DNA of 28,156 bases, from NCBI GenBank assembly GCA_000934455.1, contig KN886747.1, positions 54,418-82,573 on the forward strand, given 5' to 3'. The notes beneath the pieces were generated by a model, which searched no databases, was not told where the DNA came from, and was given only the letters and a program-made list of their open reading frames with translations. This DNA is from Apostichopus parvimensis (Eukaryota; Echinodermata; Holothuroidea; Aspidochirotida; Stichopodidae). Each line of letters opens with the position of its first letter. Within the stretch, counting starts at the first letter, position 1. Both the position numbers and the translations under genes were made by a program. Shown here piece by piece: positions 10,001 through 18,511 of this stretch.

Positions 10001-11851
10001 CGAAACTAAAATTATAGAACATTGAAGGGTCGATCACGTCGTCCTCTTTATTTTTTAATCAATGTGTTTTTATGAAAGCATAAGCATAAGAGCTAAATAT
10101 GAAAATGAAAGTCATATGAAGCGAAAGTATTAAAATATTAAATCAAATTCTATATTTTGGCAAAAATGATGAATATAATGAAGAATGGAATATTATTGAC
10201 AACAAAAGTTAATACGGTGTAGGCTATATTATACAAATTTAAACGAGGACCAATGCATCATTTTAATTTCCATATGCTTTATTATAAAACTATACTCAGG
10301 GATGAATTTTGAACATTTCCTTAGGTTGTCCTTCGGAAAGCTTGACTCCAAGTTTCATTGTTGTCCAAAATTTGGAGGTTATAAAACAATAAATGATTAG
10401 AGGCCTTTCCAAGACAGATGTTCTATGAGAGGTTGCCCTTTGACAACACCTCTGAAACACTCATATTGAATAAACTATGTACACTTGCCGATCTAGTCCC
10501 CATTCCGACTCCCCTTTTGTCCCGATCAACCTTAATCCCTCTTGTTCAGCTGAAACACTTTTCCGTTATATACGTGAACAAGATTTACTACCAGGCGCGT
10601 AGCCATGGGGGGGGGGGCAAGAGGGCAGCCGCCGCCCACCCCCTTTGAGCATATTTTTTTGTATGTTTTTATGATATTGCTAGTAATTTCAAAAGATAAA
10701 ATGCTAAGATGCAACTAACAAGCCTGGGAAGTGCCATTTACAGCGATCTGGGAGGCATTTTCAGCCAAAATTTTATTGTGCGCTTCGCGCCAACATATGG
10801 TGGCGCTACGCTTAGATAGTTTGCAATGCCGTATCTACGGCTCTGATAGTTTGCCTACAGTTTCGCCCTCCCTTGGCAAATTCCTCGCTACGCTTGTTTA
10901 CTACAACAGTGAAATAGGCCGCACAACATTCACTAAACACTATACGAAGGAGAATCAGGTTTCCTAGCCAAGCTGACACTGTCGACGTCACGATGTTACA
11001 ACAATGAATCGAATATTGTGAAGCAGATCACACGGTCATGTAGAAAGAAATATCTATCGAGTATAATATATCTTGGTTATCCATTCCGGTGATTTCAAAG
11101 GTTTTTTGTCCCCGATTCAAAACCGAAAAAATCTGAATGACTTGACTTTTCTTGAGGTTCCCACTTGCTGCGCCGCTGCCTAATCCTTCAAGCGTGGCGG
11201 CCATGACTCATGGTAAGCTGATGGATATTGTGGTCAAACTACATTTACCAACCCTGCGTGGTTGTGTTGATATGCAGTGACGTGTCCAAAGAATTAGGGG
11301 AGAGGGAAATGGTTCAGCCTCCCCCACCTCATTTTTTAAACCTCACACAGAGATCTTTTTGGCACAAACTTTTCTTTTGGCGCTAACTATAAAGACCTAA
11401 TTTACAGTCACTAGATATCTCAGAAAGCACCATTTTATGTAAAAGTTTATATTATGTTAATATTATTTATTATTATTAATCCGTCTCAATGTGTAAACCG
11501 CTCATATCAATGAACACGTCTAGCCTGATATCTGTATATTCTTTACGTACCACCAACGTTTAAACTGACGAAGCGATATCAATATTGTATGGAGTGACAT
11601 AAGTCCTCACTCGGCAACTAGATCAATAGGCCTATAAGAGTCAGCTAGCTACTGTCATACTAATTGAAATACAAACTGATATATCCTAAGCGTAATATAT
11701 CAACAGGATAAAGACTCTATGTTCGACATACAGTGCAGTTTACAACTGGCCAGCAGGGACTAATTTATCATGAAATACTGTACTTACTTGACGAGGCTGG
11801 ACAACGTGCAAATAACAGAACAATACAAACCAATGTAAAGAAAAATTCCAT
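3706..11851 (-). CDS. Gene 1: secreted-leader, WSC-WSC, single-pass membrane receptor-like protein (six-exon join)
   Basis: Join, in transcript order, of 11788-11851, 9649-9921, 8005-8280, 5325-5354, 4726-4834 and 3706-4087 on the minus strand. All introns are GT-AG. Phases are 1,1,1,1,2, and the summed length of 1134 nt gives 377 residues with no internal stop. Layout: signal peptide 1-21, WSC1 about 26-112, WSC2 about 116-204, short stalk 205-215, TM helix about 224-247, cytoplasmic tail 251-377. WSC domains are 8-cysteine modules proposed to bind carbohydrate (yeast Wsc stress sensors, kremen, polycystin-1). A type I membrane sensor or lectin-like receptor is the natural reading, but the ligand is unknown. 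Whether more stalk exons exist in the long introns cannot be excluded. The exon join is inferred from splice signals and frame, not from RNA. Confidence 0.72.
4726..4834 (-). CDS. Gene 1 exon 5: transmembrane segment
   Basis: 109-bp exon, phase 1 acceptor (AATATTGCAG) and phase 2 donor (CAT/GTAAGT). It encodes GPNMADGPIVVTTVTG followed by ISAFILGCLAVIGVQCVLR, a single hydrophobic helix ending in a basic residue. The phase change from 1 to 2 at the TM exon is shared with gene 2 (26486-26576), which supports homology. The exon start holds an 18-bp direct duplication that includes the AG, so an in-frame alternative acceptor exists at 4816 (six residues shorter). Confidence 0.72.
5325..5354 (-). 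CDS. Gene 1 exon 4: 30-bp juxtamembrane stalk micro-exon
   Basis: Phase 1-1 micro-exon encoding (V)EHRHTEELS(D) between WSC2 and the TM exon. It follows a strong polypyrimidine tract (ten T in a row) with acceptor CGACCACAG and ends at donor G/GTATAC. The same size class and phase are seen in the stalk exons of gene 2. The sequence is recognisably duplicated at 16620-16651, where the acceptor is destroyed. With only ten codons the call rests on splice signals and phase; skipping it would also keep the frame. Confidence 0.55.
5641..5955 (-). mobile_element. tRNA-derived SINE
   Basis: Read on the minus strand it begins GCGTTATGGTCAAGTGGTTA (A-box-like) and has a B-box-like GGTTAGAGTCTTGGCC. 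It continues with the core TTGTGTCCTTGGGCAAGGCA, CTCTTCACCCAGGTGTAT and ends in an ATT-rich tail. Flanks CTCTCAGTGTTA (5629-5640) and CTCTCTAGTGTT (5956-5967) look like a slightly diverged target duplication. It sits in the intron between WSC2 and the TM exon, in gene 1's own orientation. Confidence 0.8.
5961..6585. mobile_element. hAT-like non-autonomous element, about 625 bp
   Basis: Left end TAGTGTTGTAGTAGGTTACT and right end, inverted, CACTGTTGTAGTAAATTCAC form terminal inverted repeats. Both ends are followed inward by many GTACTC/AAGTACT motifs. I find no matching 8-bp target duplication. The SINE at 5641-5955 abuts the left end and its target duplication includes the first bases of this element. 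No corresponding sequence was seen in the duplicate block at 16700-17900. Confidence 0.6.
6985..8770. repeat. Duplicated block Q, copy 1, WSC2 segment
   Basis: Aligns with about 17985-20160 with interruptions. Landmarks are CTTAGCAAAT (7059), GAAATTGATG.AATCGGATTC (7558), the WSC2 exon, TGCGTCACTTAT.CCATGGAA (8317) and TGTTCCAGGGCCC (8599). It contains a local 41-bp tandem duplication at 8391-8472 (ATCAGTGATCGG start) that copy 2 has only once. Confidence 0.8.
8005..8280 (-). CDS. Gene 1 exon 3: WSC domain 2
   Basis: 276-bp phase 1-1 exon encoding the second WSC domain. It begins YEYKGCYDDSG, continues LTLEVCSDEC, NKCSC, KHCKENGEKC and ends EKCGGSGYIALYV. All eight cysteines are intact and the CGG..Y..LYV end is typical of the family. 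Acceptor TTCCTTAG and donor G/GTAAGG flank it. It differs clearly from WSC1, so the two domains are old neighbours rather than a fresh duplication. A near-identical but broken copy lies at 19412-19687; this one is the intact member. Confidence 0.88.
8771..9624 (+). mobile_element. 5'-truncated RTE-like LINE, 3' end of reverse transcriptase, degraded
   Basis: Frame at 8772-9065 reads LNMNMKKIKVMMNF, then VDGEIIEKVGSYVYLGK, NRRIQLAWAKFGVL, typical of the C-terminal part of RTE-type reverse transcriptase. After frameshifts it continues VRNQDLRNSTG and KKWRWAGHIARCQDKRWAH (about 9310-9435), the conserved RTE C-terminus. It ends at a GATAA microsatellite-like tail (9609-9624). Homology between the duplicated blocks stops at 8770, giving the left junction. 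It lies antisense in the intron between WSC1 and WSC2 and is interrupted at 9173-9301. Confidence 0.8.
9173..9301 (+). mobile_element. Nested 129-bp retro-insert with a hammerhead-like motif
   Basis: AAGAAAGGAT occurs directly before (9163-9172) and after (9302-9311), and removing the insert restores the order of the RTE C-terminus. The insert ends in a T-rich tract. Near its start, GCCT (9176-9179) can pair with AGGC (9211-9214), and GATC (9188-9191) with GATC (9199-9202) followed by GAAA and CGTC. This layout is close to a hammerhead ribozyme of the kind known from Penelope-like retroelements. The core reads TTGAAGA plus an extra A instead of CUGANGA, so activity is doubtful. Confidence 0.5.
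9649..9921 (-). CDS. Gene 1 exon 2: WSC domain 1
   Basis: 273-bp symmetric phase 1-1 exon encoding a full WSC domain. Visible landmarks are YIGCVRKPSD at the start, MTVSMCSRYC, YGLIYGNGCRCG, QCNTLC and RCGANKHMAVYK. The eight family cysteines are all present, plus one extra at the exon start (residue 23). Acceptor TTTTCGTAG precedes and donor G/GTAACA follows. Symmetric phase 1-1 boundaries are the classic shuffled extracellular module arrangement. A second, broken copy of this exon lies at 1-91. The intron to WSC2 contains the RTE fragment at 8771-9624. Confidence 0.87.
9922..11234. repeat. Duplicated block P, copy 2 (intron 1 of gene 1)
   Basis: Counterpart of 92-325 plus 2478-3289. It includes a 305-bp MITE not found in copy 1. 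It holds intron 1 sequence of gene 1; no other gene is supported. Confidence 0.85.
10592..10896. mobile_element. hAT-type MITE, 305 bp, with 8-bp target duplication and a paralogous empty site
   Basis: Starts CAGGCGCGTAGCCATGG followed by a G run and ends CGCTACGCTTG, giving imperfect inverted ends. TTTACTAC flanks both sides (10584-10591, 10897-10904). The duplicated block at 2941-2948 reads TATACTAC directly followed by AACAGTG, without the insert. The insertion therefore postdates the block duplication. No coding content. Confidence 0.88.
11235..11787. other. Intron 1 of gene 1, remainder; no gene seen
   Basis: Unique sequence between the duplicated block and the signal-peptide exon. CAGTGACGTGTCCAAAG at about 11276 resembles a hAT end, but no partner end was found. 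Confidence 0.5.
11788..11851 (-). CDS. Gene 1 exon 1: signal peptide
   Basis: Encodes 21 residues starting MEFFFTLVCIVLLFARC and ending in small residues (PASS), a typical hydrophobic secretion leader. The start ATG has a good context (A at -3, G at +4) and an in-frame TGA lies about 30 nt upstream, so it is the first possible Met. The exon ends in phase 1 at a strong donor (A/GTAAGT). This matches the phase 1 acceptor of the WSC1 exon; the split codon becomes ACA (Thr22). It sits about 1.9 kb upstream of WSC1. No copy of this exon was found with the decayed duplicate at the left edge. Confidence 0.72.
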
Positions 11852-11956
11852 CTTGAAATATTTCGTCAACGAATGAAACGATCAGTAACGTACAAGGAAC
11901 TAATGTTATGACTGAAGCGGAAAATGAAGAACGATATCCAACAGCTTACAACTCTG

Positions 11957-11962
11957 TTTATA
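11957..11962 (-). promoter_or_regulatory. Possible TATA box of gene 1
   Basis: TATAAA on the minus strand, about 106 nt upstream of the gene 1 ATG. A start site about 30 nt downstream would leave a 5' leader of about 75 nt without an intron. In an AT-rich genome such a match is weak evidence alone. Confidence 0.3.
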
Positions 11963-12555
11963 ATTGAAAGTATCCTTGAAGTAACCTCGTACAGAACAAG
12001 TACTTTATCTGTTCGATTTTGGTTTCGAGCAACACAGACCACTATAATTTAATAATGTTCAAGTATGCTATAAGTTTAATTCAATCGATAAAAGTTGACT
12101 CCCAAGGTCTGCTTTTGAATATGTATGCGTTTTTTTTTAATCTCATCCCTAGTCCCGAATCGGCCATTGTTTGGTGCGTTTACGTTAATGTTCTAAAACT
12201 CATCCTTAACAATAAAGGTTATTGGACTTGAAATTTGATAGGTAAGTGATTTGTCATGGGATGTTATGTCAACATGACGTATGATGTCATAGTTGAGAGG
12301 TTAAATAACAAACAAGTTAGGCCATTATGCACATATCGAAACACCCACAACCTTATAGGATATCTGCATCTACAAGTTTACAGTGCATGAATTAATACCA
12401 AGCGGTAAAGGTCACGTTTATCAAGGGAGATCAAGTCTCAGATTAGTGTGGTGATCAATAGTTAATTGCTTGGAAACTTGCTGGGTATTTACATTTAATC
12501 AGAAAAAAAACTGTTCTTAGACTATTAACTATTAAGAACATATCAATGTCACAAA

Positions 12556-12660
12556 CTAATAGTTGGGCGGAGAAACAGGGGGGGTTGGGGGGGGGGCTTT
12601 AACCCCCCACTTTTTGAAGAGGGGGGGGGGTTGGCCCACACAATCAACCCCCCTAGTTTT
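12556..12660. mobile_element. GC-homopolymer-rich remnant, probably of a related hAT element
   Basis: TTGGGCGGAGAAACAGGGG resembles the end of the element at 14487 (TGGCGGAGA). The following G and C tracts (12579-12598, 12621-12631) resemble its AACCCCCCCACTT stretch. No second end or target duplication found. Confidence 0.3.
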
Positions 12661-13137
12661 TGCCAGTAATGTTCTGTTATAGCTCCAAATGGCATAATAA
12701 ATCAAATTATTAAATTTGAAATTGTTAAAGTCATTTCAACCTTTTACCTGGTAGGCTACATCAACAATTAACGACCGAAAACCGAGTTAGAATTGACCCA
12801 CACATTATTTCTAGCTCCTTTCCCCCACCTTGCGCATTGAATCTTGTAGCTCATAGCGCTAACTTCACCCCACAACAGACATACACAAAATAACGTTTTG
12901 TTGCTGTTGAATAGCTTTGGAACTGTATACACTTGCCAACTACAACGAGGTGAAGGAAGGAAAAGAAAAAGAAGAAATTGAGAAAAGGAGAAAAGGATGG
13001 AGTAGAAAATACGGCAAGAAAAAGGGAAGAGAAAGAGGAACAGTGACAAATTTATTCGAATTTGTAAAGCAAACAGCAGATATCACATCATATCAGTGGG
13101 CATGAAAATGGCGTTCCGCGATAAACAGCCTCCAAAC

Positions 13138-13673
13138 CATGGGCGCAGATCCTGGTGAGGACAGCGGGACGCGTCCCCACCAACTTTTTCAGTAGTGGGG
13201 ACATGATATACCGTGTCCCCACCAATTTGTCTTGACCAATAGCTGCATTTCAAGTTCCCCTGTATTGAACTTTGGCGCAGTTTGATCCAGCATTGTGCAA
13301 ATGACATGCAGCAGTTCTCATTTCATTGTATTTTATCCACAGTTGTTAAATATAGGACGGAAATCGCATTTGCGGCAGTCTATATTTGTTTTCTGGGAGA
13401 GGACCCCAGACCCATCGTATATACAAAAGTCTACTTGGATTATTTGTCCCCTGATTTTCTTTCTGCAGACGCCCATGTATTTCTCCAAACTAAATTTCTA
13501 AGCCATGAGATCTAGGAGCATCATTAGGTCTGGAAAGTGTTATTTCCGGCGATCTGGGAGGTATATTTGCCCAAAATAATCGTACGCTACGCGCGAACCC
13601 ATGGTCGTGCTCCGCTTAGATAGTGTCATAGACACGCGTCCCCACCATTATTCAAGACTGATCTGCGCCAATG
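13138..13673. mobile_element. Non-autonomous DNA transposon, 536 bp, probably hAT
   Basis: Ends CATGGGCGCAGATC and, inverted, CATTGGCGCAGATC. Flanks CTCCAAAC (13130-13137) and CTCAAAAC (13674-13681) agree at 7 of 8 bases. GACGCGTCCCCACCA recurs near both ends. The interior (about 13530-13624) shares a module with the elements at 10592 and 14320. Short frames inside are not transposase. Confidence 0.75.
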
Positions 13674-13838
13674 CTCAAAACTGTCAATGTGTGTAGTGTT
13701 CGGTTATGGAAATATCTGGTATATTTTTATTTCCTTCAACGAAATTTTTTAGTAGCCGTCTGAATTTTCGAAAATTCCCTAACCAACATTCTTCATCATA
13801 CTTCATCATACTCGTGCAATTTTGACCCGTCTATTAGG

Positions 13839-14319
13839 NNNNNNNNNNNNNNNNNNNNNNNNNNNNNNNNNNNNNNNNNNNNNNNNNNNNNNNNNNNNNN
13901 NNNNNNNNNNNNNNNNNNNNNNNNNNNNNNNNNNNNNNNNNNNNNNNNNNNNNNNNNNNNNNNNNNNNNNNNNNNNNNNNNNNNNNNNNNNNNNNNNNNN
14001 NNNNNNNNNNNNNNNNNNNNNNNNNNNNNNNNNNNNNNNNNNNNNNNNNNNNNNNNNNNNNNNNNNNNNNNNNNNNNNNNNNNNNNNNNNNNNNNNNNNN
14101 NNNNNNNNNNNNNNNNNNNNNNNNNNNNNNNNNNNNNNNNNNNNNNNNNNNNNNNNNNNNNNNNNNNNNNNNNNNNNNNNNNNNNNNNNNNNNNNNNNNN
14201 NNNNNNNNNNNNNNNNNNNNNNNNNNNNNNNNNNNNNNNNNNNNNNNNNNNNNNNNNNNNNNNNNNNNNNNNNNNNNNNNNNNNNNNNNNNNNNNNNNNN
14301 NNNNNNNNNNNNNNNNNNN
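13839..14319. other. Assembly gap (481 N)
   Basis: Run of unknown bases. The sequence right of it begins inside a hAT-like element, so the missing piece probably contains that element's left end. Confidence 1.
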
Positions 14320-14487
14320 CAGTGCCATTTACTGCAAACTGGGAGGCAATATTTGCCAAAGAATTCTTGTGCACTTCGCGCCAACTTATAGTGAAGCTCC
14401 ACTTAGATAGTGAGCCAGCAGTTATGACTTTTTATTTCATCAATGGCCTGCAACCCCCCCACTTCTGACAAGAAATCTCCGCCACTG
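14320..14487. mobile_element. Right part of a hAT-like element cut by the gap
   Basis: Shares the module AGTGCCATTTAC, CTGGGAGGCA, GCGCCAACTTATAG, ACTTAGATAGT with 10592-10896. It then runs to a C tract and an end that, inverted, reads CAGTGGCGGAGATTTC. The expected target duplication on this side would be CAAACTAC (14488-14495); its partner must lie in the gap. Confidence 0.6.
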
Positions 14488-14625
14488 CAAACTACGACAA
14501 ATAGAAAGTAATGACTGCTTGAATGAATATGGTCTTACTTTTAACTCAATCTCGGTCAAAGTGCCTTCTTAGTGTTGATTTCTTAGTAACTAATGCTTAC
14601 CCAATCATCATACTCCACGGAGTGC

Positions 14626-14892
14626 CTACTTGTAGCAAATTGATTCTGTTAAGGAGATAAAATAATCCTTGGCATTGTGAAAATAAATGAACCCAACATA
14701 TGACGAAATCAGAGCACTGTTTATAATTAAGGGAGTTCCATCTCCATAAACTTCAAAACGTTTGCATTGTATTTCTAATTTCACGGTAAATAGGTATGGG
14801 TACGTCAGTTTTGTATCGTTGCGAAAAGTTTTCAAACCTATAGGCGAATGAACATTGGTCTGATTAATGTAATCTAGATTGAGTAACGACAA
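14626..14892 (-). other. Open frame of 88 codons, unrecognised
   Basis: Starts MSLLNLDYINQTN and contains KLEIQCKRFEVYGDG. One cysteine lies in mid-frame and one near the end; there is no signal peptide or domain that I recognise. It stands alone between a hAT remnant and block Q copy 2. Length is within chance for this base composition. Confidence 0.15.
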
Positions 14893-14961
14893 GATGTAGA
14901 GGAGAGCAAGGTTGGTAGTTACCTAAATTGTTTCATCGCTATGTAACCAAATTTGTAACAT

Positions 14962-14980
14962 GGAATCATCATCATCATCA
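14962..14980. repeat. ATC microsatellite
   Basis: Six or so ATC units in a row. No associated gene. Confidence 0.8.
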
Positions 14981-15467
14981 TCATATTACTTAAGGTAGGC
15001 TGGTTTGATTGGTTGTATACTGTCAGTGGCGACTTTTAGTCTCTAACAAATTTGTTAAGCGAATCCAAAAAAGTACCTTTGATGTAAGTGCCGTATCCTT
15101 TTAAGTTCTAATGGGTAATGTAAGAGATATTCGCAGCACTTTAGTTTTGAAAACCTAGATTATGTTAACCAGCACTTTCATGACATACGATTGAGAACAA
15201 TAGAAGACGCACTAAAATTCGTACTTCCCTTGGATTTCTTGTTAATGGCCAAGCAGTCCTGTACCACACTCCTGAAACACCCTCTCTTCACAAACCGGTT
15301 TCACCTCTCATCCACCCCTGTGCTACCTCAATATATAAAATGCAGTATGCATAAGACACACTTACAACAGCATGTGCATAAAAAGGCTGTTTCAAATAAA
15401 CAATGTGGAAAATGCCACTGTTTAAAGGCGTTGAACTGAAACCATGCGGTTACATTTCCCCTTTTTG

Positions 15468-15850
15468 TAACTTTTAATAACAAATACTAACTGAAATTAA
15501 GACATTTTGTAAGGTAAACACAAAATATCGTCTCAATATTTGTTACTTTTATTGTCCCAAAACATACCAAACAACATTTTTCCAATGCATATATATCTAC
15601 AGTGTGTGATTGCCAAGATCTCTGGATTACTTCCACCAGTTGGGGTGGGAGGGGGGGGGGTGGACTACTTTACTGTTTTCTTAAACATTGTTTATGCACA
15701 TTGACAGTCGTAAGGGATGGGGTTGGTTCCCTGTTGACATTTGACAGGGTCAGGGTGAGTCTTGTCCTTGTATTTCTATTTCATACCCTGAATCACTGAT
15801 TCTAGCCATAAAGCCTTCTGAACTGCTAGTGGCTTTCTTCTTAGGCCTAC
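15468..15850. repeat. Duplicated block Q, copy 2, left end
   Basis: Counterpart of 3290-3625. After CTAGTGGCTTTCTTCTTAGG the similarity stops, just where gene 1's tail exon would follow. The copy has therefore lost, or never received, the TM and tail exons. It includes a G-rich tract (15642-15661). Confidence 0.7.
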
Positions 15851-16619
15851 AACTGGACTTCAGTGTACCCCTTCTACCAAACATTTGATCAAATGCCCCC
15901 CTCTCTTCCTTTTCACTGTTAGTCTGAATCAGCCCTTGGATCAAGAAAAAGAGGAAACTTTGGTTGGCTATATCTTCGGTTCAATACAAAATTAACTATG
16001 AGACTTAGAAGGTCTTGTAATTTTAAACTACAGTTAATGTACTTGTAGAAGAACTACATAGTCTTTTGAGTCTACACCAGCACCAATACTCATTTTAATA
16101 AAGTAGGCATAATTGAACTTGCAGACAAATACATCGAGGCCTATTAATTTTGTTATATGGGGATCCGGTTTTCAATTACAAAAAATAGTGACATCGTTGT
16201 GAGGATATTGAATTGTTCAGGAGGTTATGTCAGTCATACAGGTTGATAATGCTCCACTTTGTTTAACGTACTTTCAAATTTATCCGATATGTTATTTTCG
16301 ACAGTATGCGTCAGCAGATATGCGGTTCCTGTAGTCGGATAAGTGTTAGTGGGATTTAAAACTGATGACGTATTTTAAACACAGTCAACATCAGTCGCCA
16401 TGGGCAAAGTTAGATGTTCACCTGTGCCTAATTGTCCCGAGTCACTATTTTAGAAACCGTATTGCATTATTTGCGGTACGGATCGTGTGAATTAATAACA
16501 TAGTTAGAGGAGTTTAAATCTCTCTTCCCTATTTCTCATTACAGTAGTGGATATTATGGATAAACAAAACGCAATTAGTATATTTTGAAATGACGACTTT
16601 TTTGTTCTTCAATGTATAC

Positions 16620-16651
16620 CTGATACTTCTTCTGTGTGCCAGTGGTGTTTT
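16620..16651 (-). pseudogene. Decayed copy of the gene 1 stalk micro-exon
   Basis: Counterpart of 5325-5354 in the second copy of the block. The donor (GTATAC) is kept, the acceptor CAG has become CAA, and two bases are inserted. About 2.8 kb separates it from the broken WSC2 copy, similar to the spacing in gene 1. No TM or tail exon copy was found downstream (15850-16530). Confidence 0.55.
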
Positions 16652-16659
16652 GTGGTCGA

Positions 16660-17985
16660 AACACGAAACAATGATATTTTTCAATAATTTACTCTTTTTT
16701 AAACTTCTTATACAACATAACTCAATGCAAGTGGTGTATTTACACCGTAATTTAGATATGTTTAATTTAAAACACCTTCAAGAGGGATTCAAAGTAGATT
16801 TAATAGACTTGGTCAGACAAGGGACAAACCAAACTACACAAATATGCGGAGATTTGGGGGTCAAAAGAATAACATACTTTCTTTCGTATTATATAATCAA
16901 CCGTAATACCGCCTACATTTCTTGGAGATTGCATTGATCTATTGATAGATATAAACATATCAAATTCAACGATAGGGTAAGTAGTTCGACAAGGGGACAA
17001 AAAACTGCGTTCAACGATATGACGCAATGGTCAGTAATCCACATGCAGTAACAGTTTAAGAAATCTTACGTATCAGTGAGCACTGTAGCAGTCTATGATG
17101 GATTCGCGACTTGGCTGAAATATAAGTAATTTAAGTACTTCTTATTTAATGAAGGAATAGTTGTTAAAGCTACCCGAGAATTGCAAAACAACACATCACA
17201 GAATCATATACTTACATTACTTAAAGGTTTAGAGAAAATGAGATTTGAAAATAACCTCAATTGCCCGTCCAATTAATTTGACGTGGTTTTGGTTTTTCAC
17301 GATGCGTCCATATATCAAACCGAGGTGACTCACATACCCAATATTAAACTGCGCAGAAACATATATTTACCAATCTTATAGATGCTGATATCGTTGAAAT
17401 AAGACTGCAACAAAAAACCAAAGAAGATAATTGACATTCATAATTCCTAACACTGATTAAAACCAGTATTGCTTTGATCAACTCTTATGGCAAACCATGG
17501 ATTATCCCCAGAGTAGGAATAAATAACTTGACGTAAAGGTGTGTGAGCCTCCAATTCGTATTGTTTACTTATTGGTTGTTACCACTAATTATTTATTTCG
17601 TTTTGTTAATTATTACTCCCTTGAATTCTCTGACGCCCCATTATAAGTTGTACTATATTTAGTGACACTAAAATTTATGTAAGTAAACTTCTGAAATATT
17701 GTCGCAATGCCACGTCTAGTAACGTTTTCTGTTTCAACATTAACACTGAGAAATAGGCCGTAGAGTACTTTGCGCTGTCTGGACAAAGTTCATTCCTGGC
17801 CGCATGAAAATTTTATCACTGTTTAACATTGCGACGTTTGTGGTAACTTCCAAATGTCATTTGCTCTTTGCCAGTAAATTTATGATCATTTATATGAAAA
17901 AGGATAACCTCTGGACTATTCGTTTAAAAGTATATTGCCCAAAATAAAATATAATGTACAGAAAAAAATGACAGCATGTGTCATG
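16660..17985. other. Former intron of the broken second copy; possible WSC remnant
   Basis: No intact gene. Near 17290-17360 the minus strand reads FCA, then after one frameshift FNIGYVSHLGLIYG, resembling the YCAELNYT.VYGLIYG part of WSC1. It may be a very old WSC fragment. Confidence 0.3.
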
Positions 17986-18511
17986 TAAAGTTAACATATG
18001 TTTTCTCTTCTACTATAACTACTACTTAGCAAATCTTTATCAGTAAGAAGTCACTCGAAAAGTAACTCATCATTCGTAGTGTCAATACATTTACTAGCTT
18101 TTAATTACACCAATGTAGTACATTAATTGTTCTTACATTCCATTCCGGTGATATGGGTGCTTGTCAACTTTGCGGAGCGCATTAGGACTGTTGGTTCATC
18201 GCATCTTAGTTTCCGTTTAAAAGGGGAATCTACTTGGAGTTGGGAGGGGAAACACGTCCTTTGGGGTAAGACTCAGAATGCTAAGGATTACTGACTAGTC
18301 AGTTGAAGGTGCCTCCTTATAATCCCATGTCAAAAGTTGAAAATCAATGTAGTCATTTGCCATTTAGGCCTACCCATCAAACAAATAACCGTGTTGGAAG
18401 ATCCTTGCAAGTGATGACATCAGCAATTCCGTCGATTGCCCTCATATACAGTGTTTGTAACACAGAAATGATCACAACAGATTTACACTCTAAAACAGTT
18501 GGGCTAATATT

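Larger units (their letters stand above)
11852..13137. other. Upstream region of gene 1; no second gene seen
   Basis: Holds the possible TATA box, a GC-homopolymer transposon remnant (12556-12660) and a purine-rich stretch at 12951-13040 that opens a Lys/Glu-rich frame by composition alone. Confidence 0.5.
14488..15467. other. No supported gene
   Basis: Contains an isolated 88-codon frame and an ATC microsatellite. It forms part of the 4.2 kb that separates block P copy 2 from block Q copy 2. Confidence 0.5.

Noticed and set aside
12735-13049. Minus-strand frame with CVCLLWGEVSAMSYKIQC, considered as another WSC exon because GTAGCCTACCAG/GTAAAA resembles the WSC2 donor region
   Set aside because: The cysteine spacing and flanking motifs do not follow the WSC pattern and no acceptor fits.
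12917-13105. Lys/Glu-rich plus-strand frame
   Set aside because: Caused by a purine-rich tract; no domain or splice support.
13282-13515. 77-codon plus-strand frame
   Set aside because: Lies wholly inside the 536-bp transposon and resembles no transposase.
13796-14402. Several long frames across the gap
   Set aside because: They consist almost entirely of unknown residues from N bases.
16400-16453. Short frame MGKVRCSPVPNCP, reminiscent of a THAP zinc finger start
   Set aside because: Stops after 17 residues and has no later zinc ligands.
16590-16937. Plus-strand frame of 115 codons opening with a signal-peptide-like MTTFLFFNVYLILLLCASG
   Set aside because: It lies antisense over the decayed stalk micro-exon, and its counterpart at 5294 stops after eight codons. 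The hydrophobic start is a by-product of the reverse complement of the acceptor region.
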